A stretch of DNA of 64,000 nt from 13-2-20CM-68-14 sp051955535 (GCA_051955535.1 JBQCGP010000029.1:1-64000), one strand, 5' to 3'; shown: positions 34,803 to 42,492, counted from the stretch's first letter. The notes: generated from the sequence alone by a model not told the origin. Made by a program: numbers and translations.

Positions 34803-35692
34803 GCCGCGGCTTCCTCCAGCTCGGCCGCCGCCAGATCCGCCTGGAGGCTCTCGATCGCCTCGATCGCGGAGGCTTTCATGTTCTCGTCGACCTCGTGCGG
34901 GCTGAATCTGGCCCGCTCGAACAGCGCCGTCAGCCGCGTCGCGGCCAGGCGCCCGCCGCTGACCTCGGAGAGCACGCGTGTCAGGTACTCGTGCGGGGCC
35001 TCGAAACGGCGGCGAGGAATCCCGTGCGCGGCAAGCGAGCGCTCCATTCGCGCGTAGGCGGCAATCACCGCGCGACGCGGATCCCGCTCCGCCCGCAGGT
35101 CGTCGAGTGTCTCGTCGAGCACGTCCGAGAGGACCTCTGCAACCCCCCAGTCCTTCGGCAGCCGCCGCCGGCGCCGCTGCTCGGCGACCACGAACGCGGC
35201 GAAGGCGGCACCGCCGGCACCGAGGACGACGACGAAGGGAACCAGCCGAAGCTGGGCCTTGTGCGGCTGCTTCGCGTGCGAGCCCTTGGCGTGCTTGCCT
35301 GCGCCCTTCCCCGACCCAGTCTGTGCCTGCTGCGTCGGCGGATGCGCGTGCGCGAAGAAGTGATAGCGGTTCACGATGATCGCGACGATGATGATCGTGG
35401 TGATCAGAAACGCCACCGATCTCACGGTGCGCTGGCGTTTCGTCTGCTGGCGCGGGATTCGGCGCAGCTCGAGGCCGCTCCAGAACATCACGACGACAAC
35501 CCCTACGGCCGCGATCAGGTAGAGCGCGATCACGACGGTCAGGATCACGTCGACCGCATACGGGCTCGCATGTGTCGAGCTGGAGCCGCCGAGGCGGTAC
35601 CCACCGGCCGCGACCGCTACGAGCGCAACCAGCGCAACGGCGGCCGTCGCGAGCAGCAGTGCACGCGTGAACCGCGTCCGCGGGTCGCTCAC
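34799..35692 (-). CDS. DUF4129 domain protein
   Basis: 297 residues with three membrane helices (about 10-30, 46-70, 92-109), a Lys/His/Gly-rich loop, a fourth helix, then a cytoplasmic DUF4129 domain (DPRRAVIAAYARMERSLAAHG, EYLTRVL, RLTALFERARFSPHEV). DUF4129 is frequently fused to or adjacent to transglutaminase-like proteins in MoxR/DUF58 clusters; no transglutaminase domain is present here. GTG 35692 overlaps the DagK-like stop. Confidence 0.82.
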   Translation of the reverse strand: MSDPRTRFTRALLLATAAVALVALVAVAAGGYRLGGSSSTHASPYAVDVILTVVIALYLIAAVGVVVVMFWSGLELRRIPRQQTKRQRTVRSVAFLITTIIIVAIIVNRYHFFAHAHPPTQQAQTGSGKGAGKHAKGSHAKQPHKAQLRLVPFVVVLGAGGAAFAAFVVAEQRRRRRLPKDWGVAEVLSDVLDETLDDLRAERDPRRAVIAAYARMERSLAAHGIPRRRFEAPHEYLTRVLSEVSGGRLAATRLTALFERARFSPHEVDENMKASAIEAIESLQADLAAAELEEAAA

Positions 35693-36606
35693 GACCTGAG
35701 CCTACCGGCGCCCGGAACGAGAAAGGAGACGGCGTCCCGCTCGGCCTCGAAGACGACCGCTTCGACGTTGCCCAGGTCCTCTCCGTCGACCTGAAGGGGA
35801 AGCGGCTCGTCGCAACGAAGCTCGAGGCGATCGACGTCGTGCGCGTAGACGACGTCGTCGGCGTGCTGCTGGCCCTCGCCGCGCAAAATGAACCGAACGA
35901 GGCGCGGAATCGCCGACGCGCGGACCTGTTTCGGCGCGACGAGGTCGAGACCGAGCTCGAAACGCGCCTCGGGTGCGATGTGGAGCGGCCTCCCGCCCGC
36001 GTACGAGTAAGGATCGGTGTTGGCGACGAGGGCGAACGCAACCCGACCGTGCCCCTCGATCTCGACCGCCGGCTCGTAGCGGCCCCGACGGCCGGCGAGC
36101 ATCTTGACCGCCTCCCACGTGAACGCCACGTCGCCGGGCCGGCGACCGTCGCTGCGTCGGCCGAGCTCGTCGACGCGACGCACGAGCTCCGCGTCGAGGC
36201 CGACACCGGCGGCAAACGCGAAGCGCCGCCCGTTCGCCCGCCCCAGCGAGACCCGCAGCGGCGTCGCGGTGCTCAGCGCACGTGCAGCCTCGACGGGATC
36301 GAGCGGCACCCCGAGCACGCGCGCGACGACGTTCGTGTGCCCGCCCGGCAGGACACCGACCACTGCGTCGCGGTCGAGCCCGTTCAGAGCCTCGTTGAGC
36401 AGTCCGTCGCCGCCGAAGACGAAGACCGCGTCTCCGTCCGGGAGCCCGAGCGCGAGCTCAGTCGCGTGCTCGGGCCGCTCGGTCAGCGCGACCGTCAGGT
36501 CGAAGCTCTTGCCGAGCTCCCCCGCGACCGCCGCCAGGCGCTCCTCGGTGACACCGCTCGCGAACGGGTTGACGATCAGGGCCGCGGTCTTCATCGTCGC
36601 GAGCAT
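35689..36606 (-). CDS. Diacylglycerol/sphingosine kinase-like lipid kinase
   Basis: 305 residues of the DAGK catalytic family: AALIVNPFASG at the N-terminus, VFGGDGLLNEALNG (GGDG motif), VLPGGHTNVVARVLGVP and the C-terminal LQVDGEDLG. Phosphorylates a lipid such as diacylglycerol or undecaprenol; which one is unknown. ATG 36606 or 36594. First gene of the operon leading to DUF4129, MoxR and DUF58, behind a long AT-rich leader region. Confidence 0.85.
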   Translation of the reverse strand: MLATMKTAALIVNPFASGVTEERLAAVAGELGKSFDLTVALTERPEHATELALGLPDGDAVFVFGGDGLLNEALNGLDRDAVVGVLPGGHTNVVARVLGVPLDPVEAARALSTATPLRVSLGRANGRRFAFAAGVGLDAELVRRVDELGRRSDGRRPGDVAFTWEAVKMLAGRRGRYEPAVEIEGHGRVAFALVANTDPYSYAGGRPLHIAPEARFELGLDLVAPKQVRASAIPRLVRFILRGEGQQHADDVVYAHDVDRLELRCDEPLPLQVDGEDLGNVEAVVFEAERDAVSFLVPGAGRLRS

Positions 36607-36646
36607 GCCACGGCTCGACCAGGCGGCCTTCGAAAACGGACCACCC

Positions 36647-36679
36647 CTGAGGGGGCCCTGCCGCAGCAGGCCCCCTCAG
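36647..36679 (-). other. 11-bp GC hairpin in the leader of the DagK operon
   Basis: Arms 36647-36657 and 36669-36679 pair perfectly; the loop can extend the stem with CTG/CAG. It lies 41 nt upstream of ATG 36606. It could terminate tetR read-through or act as a leader element; no T-run follows. Confidence 0.55.
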
Positions 36680-36806
36680 AGCCTCAACTCAGCAGCTCGA
36701 CCTACCCCCGTCTTGGTGCCTAGTACGCAGTCGAACAAGCGGCCGCGTCGGAAAATCGGCATCCATATACCCCAATTCCGGCGAAATCCAACCTTCTACA
36801 TTTCGA

Positions 36807-36852
36807 ATCATAAATGCGTTGCGAAGACGCGAGTTGACTGACAAATCAGTCA
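36807..36852 (-). promoter_or_regulatory. Candidate promoter with 18-bp palindromic operator
   Basis: TATGAT on the minus strand at 36812-36807; upstream of it the palindrome TGACTGA-CAAA-TCAGTCA (36835-36852, perfect 7-bp arms). The spacing puts the palindrome just upstream of the expected -35, which looks weak. A start near 36800 would give a leader of about 190 nt before the DagK-like gene. Confidence 0.4.
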
Positions 36853-36886
36853 GGAAACGAAGCGGTAGAAAAAACTGAGTCAGCCT

Positions 36887-37459
36887 CTACGGCGTTGCGT
36901 ACCCACGCATACCGTCGATGAGCAGCTCGTAGAAACGGTCTGCGAGCTCATCCGTGTCGCGGCCGGGCTGGAGCCACGTGTAGGCCCAGTTGGCCGCCGA
37001 CAGGACGAGCAGAGCCGCGGTCGCGTCGTCGAGGTCCGAGCGGAGCTCGCCGAGGTCGCGCCCCTCCCGGAAGAGTGCGCGGATCCGCTCCTCATAGCGC
37101 CTGCGCTCGGCCACGATCTCGTCGCGCCGCTCGCCCTCGAGGTAGCGCCATTCCTGGACGAAGACGGTGGCGACGTCGAGCTGGTCCGCGACTACCTCCA
37201 GGTGCGAGCGCAAGGCGAGACGGATTTTCTCGGTCGCCGGCAGCTCGTCCGGGATCGCGTCGAGCCCGGCATGGAAGGCGCGAGCTCCCTCCGACATCGT
37301 CTCGTAGAGCAGATCCTGCTTGGAGCTGATGTGGGCATAGAGAGAGCCCTTCTGAACGCCCATCGCCTCGGCCAGGTCGCCGATCGAAGTGCCGTGATAG
37401 CCCTTCTGCGCGAACAACCTCGCCGCCTGGCGCGTGAGCTCCGAGCGCCTCGTGCTCAT
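36887..37459 (-). CDS. TetR family regulator, probable PaaR-type repressor of the paa operon
   Basis: 190 residues. N-terminal TetR HTH (RQAARLFAQKGYHGTSIGDLAEAMGVQKGSLY, seen as LFAQKGYHGTSI and GVQKGSLYAHISSKQDL), then a helical ligand domain. Divergent from paaA with only 25 bp between. ATG 37459 is 6 nt from a TAGGGT box that overlaps the palindrome CTAACGATCGTTCG, so autorepression and repression of paaA by one site is likely. The inducer may be phenylacetyl-CoA, by analogy to PaaR. Confidence 0.85.
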   Translation of the reverse strand: MSTRRSELTRQAARLFAQKGYHGTSIGDLAEAMGVQKGSLYAHISSKQDLLYETMSEGARAFHAGLDAIPDELPATEKIRLALRSHLEVVADQLDVATVFVQEWRYLEGERRDEIVAERRRYEERIRALFREGRDLGELRSDLDDATAALLVLSAANWAYTWLQPGRDTDELADRFYELLIDGMRGYATP

Positions 37460-37465
37460 GTTGTT

Positions 37466-37482
37466 ACCCTAACGATCGTTCG
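37466..37482. promoter_or_regulatory. PaaR-like operator overlapping the tetR -10 box
   Basis: CTAACGATCGTTCG at 37469-37482 fits the pattern CNAACGNNCGTTNG, which I recall for Thermus PaaR. The minus-strand TAGGGT (37471-37466) lies 6 nt from the tetR ATG. The operator ends 2 nt before the paaA ATG, so a bound repressor would cover both starts. Confidence 0.6.
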
Positions 37483-37484
37483 TC

Positions 37485-38384
37485 ATGGACCAGCGCGAGC
37501 AAGAGCTTCTCGAGTACGTGCAGGACGGCGGCCAGGTCGAGACCGACGACTGGATGCCGGACGAGTACCGGGCACGGCTGATCAAGTTCATCGAGATGCA
37601 CGGGAACTCGGAGCTGATGGGCGTCCTGCCCGAGCGCGAGTGGATCCTGCGCGCACCGACGCTGCAGCGGAAGCTCGCTCTGACCGCGAAGGTGCAGGAC
37701 GAGGTGGGCCACTCGCAGCTGATCTACCGCGTGGTCGAGGATCTCGGCAAGCCGCGCGAGCAGTGCCTGGACGACCTGATCTCCGGCAAGTCGAAGTTCC
37801 ACAACGTCTTCCATTACCCGACGAAGACGTGGGGCGACGTCGGCGTGATCGCCTGGCTTGTCGACGCCGCGGCGATCATCAGCCAAAAGGCGCTCCTCAA
37901 ATGCTCCTATGCGCCCTACGCGCGGATCATGAAGAAGATCTGCTGGGAGGAGTCGTTCCACATCCTCCACGGCCGTGACGTCGTGCTGACGATGATGCTC
38001 GGCACCAACGAGCAGCGCGAGTTGGTACAGGAGGCGCTGAACCGCTGGTGGGGGCCGCTGATGCAGTTCCACGGCAATCCGATCCCGAAGGAAGACGACC
38101 CGATGTACGTCTGGCGGATCAAGAGCCAAGGCAACGGTGAGGCGCGTCAGCAGTTCCTCGACGGCTATGTGCCGCAGATCTGGGAGCTCGGGCTGACCGT
38201 GCCCGACCCGAACCTGCACAAGCGCGACGACGGCGTCTGGGAGTTCACGGAGCCGGACTGGGACGAGCTGAAGCATGTCGTCACCGGCCACGGGCCGCAG
38301 ACCGCCGAGCGGCTCGAGCTGCGGCGGACGACGCGCGAGGAGACGGCGTGGGTCCGCCAGGCCGTTCTCGCCGAAGCAGCGTGA
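37485..38384 (+). CDS. paaA: Phenylacetyl-CoA 1,2-epoxidase catalytic subunit PaaA
   Basis: 299 residues. Diiron ligands are visible in KVQDEVGHSQLIYRVVEDLG and WEESFHILHGRDVV (E-x-x-H pairs). PaaA hydroxylates/epoxidises the ring of phenylacetyl-CoA as part of the PaaABC(E) oxygenase. Starts at ATG 37485 with no room for a ribosome-binding site, so it is probably leaderless, and overlaps paaB as GTGA. Confidence 0.95.
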   Translation: MDQREQELLEYVQDGGQVETDDWMPDEYRARLIKFIEMHGNSELMGVLPEREWILRAPTLQRKLALTAKVQDEVGHSQLIYRVVEDLGKPREQCLDDLISGKSKFHNVFHYPTKTWGDVGVIAWLVDAAAIISQKALLKCSYAPYARIMKKICWEESFHILHGRDVVLTMMLGTNEQRELVQEALNRWWGPLMQFHGNPIPKEDDPMYVWRIKSQGNGEARQQFLDGYVPQIWELGLTVPDPNLHKRDDGVWEFTEPDWDELKHVVTGHGPQTAERLELRRTTREETAWVRQAVLAEAA

Positions 38385-38653
38385 TCTGGGAGGTCTTCCG
38401 GCAGGAGCGCAGAGGCCAGGCCTTCGCGCACGCAGGCTCGGTCGAGGCACCTAACCTCGCCTTCGCGGACGACTACGCGCGCGAGCAGTTCGGCCGACGC
38501 GGCGAGTCCGTCGCGTTGTGGGTCGTCCCCCGCGACTCGGTGCACGCGATCGAGGACTTCGTCGACGAGCTTCAGAAGAACTACCACCGCGTCGACGGGT
38601 ATCCGCTCAAAGAGAAATTGGCGAAAGCACGTGAGCGCGCAACGACTGCTTGA
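38381..38653 (+). CDS. paaB: Phenylacetyl-CoA 1,2-epoxidase subunit PaaB
   Basis: 90 residues, starting VIWEVFRQERRGQAFAHAGSV, the conserved PaaB opening, with YAREQFGRRGE and VVPRDSVHAI. A small structural subunit bridging PaaA/PaaC. GTG 38381 overlaps the paaA TGA; its own end overlaps paaC by 23 nt. Confidence 0.93.
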   Translation: MIWEVFRQERRGQAFAHAGSVEAPNLAFADDYAREQFGRRGESVALWVVPRDSVHAIEDFVDELQKNYHRVDGYPLKEKLAKARERATTA

Positions 38654-39197
38654 GCTCGCCGACGACGAGCTGATCCTCGGCTGGCGCAACTCCGAGTGGA
38701 CGGGTATCGCGCCGATGCTCGAAGAGGACGTCGCGTTTTCGTCGATCGCGCAGAACGAGATCGGGCACGCGCGCGCCTTCTACGAGCTGGCCGCCCGGGA
38801 GCTCGGGACGACCGCCGACGAGCTCGCGTTCGACCGCTCGCCGGACGAGTACCGCTGCTCCAAGCTCGTCCAGCTACGGCTCGTGCCGGACTGGGCCCGG
38901 ACGGTCGCCCGGCACGTCGTCTACGAGCGCGCCGACCAGGCGCGGCTCGAGGCGCTGAAGAGCTCGGGCGACCCCGAGCTCGCCGGTCTCGGGGCGAAGA
39001 TCGACCGCGAGGAGGCCTACCACCGGATGCACGCGCAGATGTGGGCCGAGCGCCTCGCCGAGGAGCCGCGCTTCACCAAGGCGCTCGCCGAACTGGAGCC
39101 GCTCGTCGACGTCCGCGACGAGCACGTCCCCGAGTTCCGCGAGCTCTGGGAGGAGATGACCGAGGTTCGACGTTCGGTCACGGGGGCGACGTGGTAA
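38631..39197 (+). CDS. paaC: Phenylacetyl-CoA 1,2-epoxidase subunit PaaC, short form
   Basis: 188 residues, ferritin-like. It has LLELADDELILGWRNSEWTG, IAQNEIGHARAFYELA and DREEAYHRMHAQMW. PaaC is the structural partner that supports PaaA. Typical PaaC proteins are about 245 residues, so this one is shortened, mainly between and after the two helical pairs. GTG 38631 (the in-frame first start) lies inside the paaB end; end overlaps paaD by 7 nt. Confidence 0.88.
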   Translation: MSAQRLLELADDELILGWRNSEWTGIAPMLEEDVAFSSIAQNEIGHARAFYELAARELGTTADELAFDRSPDEYRCSKLVQLRLVPDWARTVARHVVYERADQARLEALKSSGDPELAGLGAKIDREEAYHRMHAQMWAERLAEEPRFTKALAELEPLVDVRDEHVPEFRELWEEMTEVRRSVTGATW

Positions 39198-39676
39198 CGG
39201 CCGAGCAGGTCTGGGACGCGCTGGCGGAGATCCAGGATCCCGAGATCCCGGTCATCTCACTCGTCGACCTCGGGGTGATCAGGTCCGTGGACGTGTCCGG
39301 GGACCAGGTCCGGGTGGAATTCACGCCGACGTTCCTCGGCTGCCCGGCGCTCGAGGTGATGCGCGACGCGATGCGGGACCGCATCGCCGCCCTCGGCGCC
39401 GAGCCGGAGGTGCGGGTGATCAACGACGACTCGTGGTCGACCGACCGGATCACGCTCGAGGGCCGCGAGAAACTCCGCGCGAGCGGGTTCGCGCCGCCAG
39501 CGCCCAGGGCAAACGGCGGCGTTCAGCTGGTCCAACTGCAGTCGAACGCGTTCCGATGTCCCTACTGCGGCTCGCGAGACACGGCGCTCGAGAACATCTT
39601 CGGCCCCACTCCTTGCCGTTCGGTGCGCTACTGCCGCAGCTGCCGCCAGCCGTTCGAGCAGTTCAAGACGATTTAG
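39191..39676 (+). CDS. paaD: PaaD, Fe-S assembly-type protein of the phenylacetate oxygenase
   Basis: 161 residues. N-terminal MIP18/DUF59 domain (QVWDALAEIQDPEIPVISLVDLGVI, shortened here to IQDPEIPVISLVDLG) and a C-terminal Cys-rich part, CPYCGS ... FGPTPCRSVRYCRSCRQPFEQFK. PaaD is needed for Fe-S cluster assembly on PaaE. Notably no paaE follows; the next gene is on the other strand. GTG 39191 overlaps the paaC end. Confidence 0.92.
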   Translation: MVTAEQVWDALAEIQDPEIPVISLVDLGVIRSVDVSGDQVRVEFTPTFLGCPALEVMRDAMRDRIAALGAEPEVRVINDDSWSTDRITLEGREKLRASGFAPPAPRANGGVQLVQLQSNAFRCPYCGSRDTALENIFGPTPCRSVRYCRSCRQPFEQFKTI

Positions 39677-39682
39677 AGGGCT

Positions 39683-40072
39683 TTAGCTCGCCGGTGCGAC
39701 CGTGACCGACGTGCGGATCGCCGACACGAGCTCGTCGAATGGGCAGCCCTTGATCAGGTAGGCCGCCGCGCCGGCCGCCTGGGCTCTCAGCGAGACGTCG
39801 AGGTCGTTGATCCCTGTGAGCATCACGACGCGCGTGCTGTCGAGCGTGCCCGTGATCTCGCGCGTCGCGTCGATGCCGTCGCAGCACGGCATGTTCACGT
39901 CCATGAGGACCACGTCGGGGCGGAGCTGGCCTGCCAGAGCGACCGCCTCGGCACCGTCGGCAGCGCGGCCGACCACGTGGACGCCCTCTTCGCCGGCCAG
40001 GAGCTCCGCGAGGCTGGTCGCGAAGAGGTCGTGGTCGTCGGCGATCAGTACGCTGAGGGTCTGCTCGTTCAT
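39683..40072 (-). CDS. Stand-alone response regulator receiver domain
   Basis: 129 residues, one receiver domain only. Acidic pocket ADDHD (11-15), phospho-acceptor D58 in VVLMDVNMP, switch T86 (VVMLTG), K108 (LIKG). The sequence is NarL/LuxR-like but there is no HTH. ATG 40072 overlaps the DUF4389 stop, so it is made together with that membrane protein. The kinase is not nearby. The convergent paaD stop is 6 nt away. Confidence 0.9.
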   Translation of the reverse strand: MNEQTLSVLIADDHDLFATSLAELLAGEEGVHVVGRAADGAEAVALAGQLRPDVVLMDVNMPCCDGIDATREITGTLDSTRVVMLTGINDLDVSLRAQAAGAAAYLIKGCPFDELVSAIRTSVTVAPAS

Positions 40073-40671
40073 TCGTTGACCGAGACGTCGAAGCTTGGAT
40101 ACCGCCCCGTCAGCAGAAGGGTGTAGCCCGCGGTCTGCTGCTCGAAGCGGAGGGCGAATGCGGCGACGTTCCGTAGGCCTTCCGGGACTCGCCCGAGGAC
40201 TAGGGCCACGAACCAGCTGAAGACGGCCAGTATCCGGTTCAGGTAGCCGAAGATCCCCGCGATGATGAAGGCAGGGATTGCGAGGAAGATCCGGAAGCCG
40301 ACCGTCCAGCGGTTCTGCGGCTGCGGCGGGTCGACCTCGATCTCAATGGGGTAGCCCGGCTGGCCGCCGAAGCCCGGGAAGGGATCGGCGATCAGCAGGA
40401 TGTAGGCGTACACCTGGGTCTGGTACCGCAGGTACGTCGCGAGGAAGTCGTGCAGGCCCTCCGGGCACTCGCCCTTGACGAGCGTCGCGAACCAGTTCGC
40501 GATCGCCACAAGCATCGCGACGATCCCCCAGAGGGTGAGCCAGATCACGTGCGGAATCGCGAGGATGAGCCGGAAGAACACGGTCAGCCGGTTCCGCTGA
40601 AGGTCGTCGGTGACGACGAGACGGATCGGATGCTGCACCCGTTCCGTCGCGGCCGGCGGCGCGTGCTCCAC
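40069..40671 (-). CDS. DUF4389 membrane protein
   Basis: 200 residues containing two repeats of the DUF4389 unit, each with R(N)RLTV/WTVFFRIFLAIPH-type amphipathic start, a hydrophobic helix pair and a W-F-x-x-L-V-(K/L)G-x-x-P-E-G-L turn (NWFATLVKGECPEGLHDF and SWFVALVLGRVPEGLRNV). Function unknown. GTG 40671 is 6 nt after a TAGGAT box. Confidence 0.87.
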   Translation of the reverse strand: MEHAPPAATERVQHPIRLVVTDDLQRNRLTVFFRLILAIPHVIWLTLWGIVAMLVAIANWFATLVKGECPEGLHDFLATYLRYQTQVYAYILLIADPFPGFGGQPGYPIEIEVDPPQPQNRWTVGFRIFLAIPAFIIAGIFGYLNRILAVFSWFVALVLGRVPEGLRNVAAFALRFEQQTAGYTLLLTGRYPSFDVSVNE

Positions 40672-40677
40672 GAGACG

Positions 40678-40683
40678 ATCCTA
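40678..40683 (-). promoter_or_regulatory. -10 box TAGGAT of the DUF4389/receiver pair
   Basis: TAGGAT ends 6 nt before GTG 40671, predicting a leaderless transcript. Confidence 0.55.
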
Positions 40684-40691
40684 GAACAGGA

Positions 40692-41462
40692 TCAACGGCC
40701 TTGGAAGTCCGGAGCGCGTTTTTCGAGAAAGGCCGCCACGCCTTCGCTGAAGTCATCCGTCTGCGTCGCCGCGGCCTGGAGCTGGGCTTCCCATTCGAGC
40801 TGCTCGTCGAGGCGTGCGGTCGGGGCCCGGTCGAGCAGGCGCTTTGTCATGCCGATCGCCCGCGTCGGAAGCGTCGCGAGCTCGTCGGCGACCTCGGCCG
40901 CGCGTGTCTCGAGGACCGTGGGCTCGACGACCTCGGACACGATTCCCCACTCCAGCGCTTCGGCCGCGCTGAGACGGCGGCCGGAGCCGAGCCACTCGAG
41001 AGCGCGCGACGGACCGATCAACCGGCTGATGAAGAACGTACCGCCCGAGTCGGGGATGAGCCCGATGTTGATGAACGCCGGGACGAAGGTCGCCTCGTCC
41101 GAGGCGATCCGCAGATCGCACGCGCACGCAAGCGAGAGGCCGGCACCCGCCGCGGCACCGTTCACCGCCGCGATCACCGGCTTGTCGAGACCGCGGATCC
41201 CCCTGATCGTCGGGTGGTAGGTACCGCGGAGCCTGGCGCCGATGTCGCCGGCGCGCTCGCGGAACTCGTTCAGGTCCTGCCCGACGCAGAAGCCTCGCCC
41301 CGCGCCCGTGATTACCACGGCCCGTACGTCGTCGCTCCGCGCCTCCTTGAGGGCCGCACCGAGGGCCTCGTGCATGGCGGCGTTGAGCGCGTTGAGAACG
41401 TCCGGGCGATTGAGCGTAATCGTCAGGACCGCAGCTGCCCGAGACGTCTCCACCTCGGCCAT
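40692..41462 (-). CDS. Enoyl-CoA hydratase/isomerase, PaaG-like
   Basis: 256-residue crotonase. LNRPDVLNALN, GRGFCVGQDLNEF, NGAAAGAGLSLACACDL (oxyanion hole) and NIGLIPDSGGTFF (catalytic Asp) are visible. The second glutamate of hydratases is replaced so that only the Asp in DSGG remains, as in PaaG, the ring-1,2-epoxyphenylacetyl-CoA isomerase. Lies next to the paa genes. ATG 41462 follows TACTCT by 7 nt. Confidence 0.85.
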   Translation of the reverse strand: MAEVETSRAAAVLTITLNRPDVLNALNAAMHEALGAALKEARSDDVRAVVITGAGRGFCVGQDLNEFRERAGDIGARLRGTYHPTIRGIRGLDKPVIAAVNGAAAGAGLSLACACDLRIASDEATFVPAFINIGLIPDSGGTFFISRLIGPSRALEWLGSGRRLSAAEALEWGIVSEVVEPTVLETRAAEVADELATLPTRAIGMTKRLLDRAPTARLDEQLEWEAQLQAAATQTDDFSEGVAAFLEKRAPDFQGR

Positions 41463-41469
41463 TTACAGG

Positions 41470-41475
41470 AGAGTA
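41470..41475 (-). promoter_or_regulatory. -10 box TACTCT of the paaG-like gene
   Basis: TACTCT ends 7 nt before ATG 41462. It lies within the inverted repeat TTTAC-N6-GTAAA (41462-41477). Confidence 0.5.
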
Positions 41476-41505
41476 AACCTTTTCCGCGAGCCTGTGTGGG
41501 GTTGC

Positions 41506-41511
41506 TAGCTT
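41506..41511 (+). promoter_or_regulatory. -10 box TAGCTT of the HtrA-like gene
   Basis: TAGCTT is followed after 6 nt by ATG 41518: leaderless arrangement. A very similar sequence, GCTAGCTTG, occurs at 42522-42530. Confidence 0.55.
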
Positions 41512-41517
41512 GGCCCG

Positions 41518-42492
41518 ATGGCGGAGCTGACCTTCATCGGGTCGACTTACGAGACTCAGGACGACGGCGAAGCGCTCGACGCGTACTCCCGCGCGGTCAT
41601 CGCGGTCGCCGAACGGCTGACGCCGTCCGTCGCGAATCTGCGGGTCTCTCGCCGCGTGCGAGGCGGCCGGCGGCTGGCCGGCGGGGGCAGCGCCGTCGTG
41701 ATCACGCCGGACGGCTTCATGCTCACCTCGGCACACGTGATCGAGCGGACTGACGGAGGCCGCGCCTCGTTCGTCGACGGCCGCGAGCTCGACTTCGAGG
41801 TCGTCGGCTCCGACCCCCTTTCCGATCTCGCCCTCCTGCGCGCGGGCGCGCGCGACCTTCGTGCAGCCGAGCTCGGTGACGCCGAGCACCTGAAGGTGGG
41901 GCAGCTGGTGGTGGCGATCGGCAATCCGAACGGGTTCGCAGGCTCGGTCACGGCCGGGGTCGTCTCGGCCGTCGGCCGCTCGCTCCCGACGCGCGGCGGC
42001 CGGGTCGTCGACAACGTCATCCAGACCGACGCGGCGCTCAATCCGGGCAACTCCGGAGGCGCGCTCGCCGTCGGCAGCGGCCGCGTAATCGGCGTCAATA
42101 CGGCGGTGGCCGGTGTCGGCCTCGGCCTTGCCGTTCCGATCAACGAGGCGACCAGGACGATCATCGGCGCGCTGATGAGGGAGGGCCGCTTCAGGCGCGC
42201 TTACCTGGGAATCGCCGGCGGCTCGAGGCCGCTGCCTCCACGCGTCGCGACACGACTCGAGCGCGAGAGCGGTGTCGAGGTTGTCGAGGTCGTCGAGGAC
42301 AGTCCCGCCGCCCACGCGGGCCTCCGGCCCGAGGACCTGATCCTCGAGCTGAACGGCGTTCCGGTGCAGACCGTCGACGACATTCAGAAGCTGATGGTGG
42401 GCGAGTTGATCGGCTCTCAGGTGCACGCGCGTGTGTTGCGCGAGGGCTCCGAGCGCGAGCTCGACCTGGTGCCGATCGAGCTCGTCGGCTGA
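41518..42492 (+). CDS. HtrA/DegP-type serine protease without membrane anchor
   Basis: 324 residues: trypsin-like domain with H73 (TSAHVIE), D103 (LSDLALL) and S179 (NPGNSGGAL), then one PDZ domain from about 245 (LRPEDLILELNGVPVQTVDD). No signal peptide or N-terminal helix is visible, so it may be cytoplasmic, unlike most actinobacterial HtrA proteins. Good start: ATG 41518 with a close TAGCTT box. Divergent from the paaG-like gene, 55 bp apart. Confidence 0.9.
   Translation: MAELTFIGSTYETQDDGEALDAYSRAVIAVAERLTPSVANLRVSRRVRGGRRLAGGGSAVVITPDGFMLTSAHVIERTDGGRASFVDGRELDFEVVGSDPLSDLALLRAGARDLRAAELGDAEHLKVGQLVVAIGNPNGFAGSVTAGVVSAVGRSLPTRGGRVVDNVIQTDAALNPGNSGGALAVGSGRVIGVNTAVAGVGLGLAVPINEATRTIIGALMREGRFRRAYLGIAGGSRPLPPRVATRLERESGVEVVEVVEDSPAAHAGLRPEDLILELNGVPVQTVDDIQKLMVGELIGSQVHARVLREGSERELDLVPIELVG

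Larger units (their letters stand above)
36607..36886. other. 280-nt AT-richer gap between tetR and the DagK-like gene
   Basis: Contains a strong GC hairpin (36647-36679), an AT-rich stretch at about 36750-36880 unlike the rest of the window, a TATGAT box on the minus strand and an 18-bp palindrome (36835-36852). No open frame with coding character. Best read as the promoter and long leader of the DagK-MoxR operon, also holding the 3' end of the tetR transcript. Confidence 0.55.

Noticed and set aside
41462..41477. TTTAC-N6-GTAAA inverted repeat as a regulator binding site
   Set aside because: 5-bp arms only and they overlap the -10 box and start codon, which explain the sequence; kept only as part of the promoter note.
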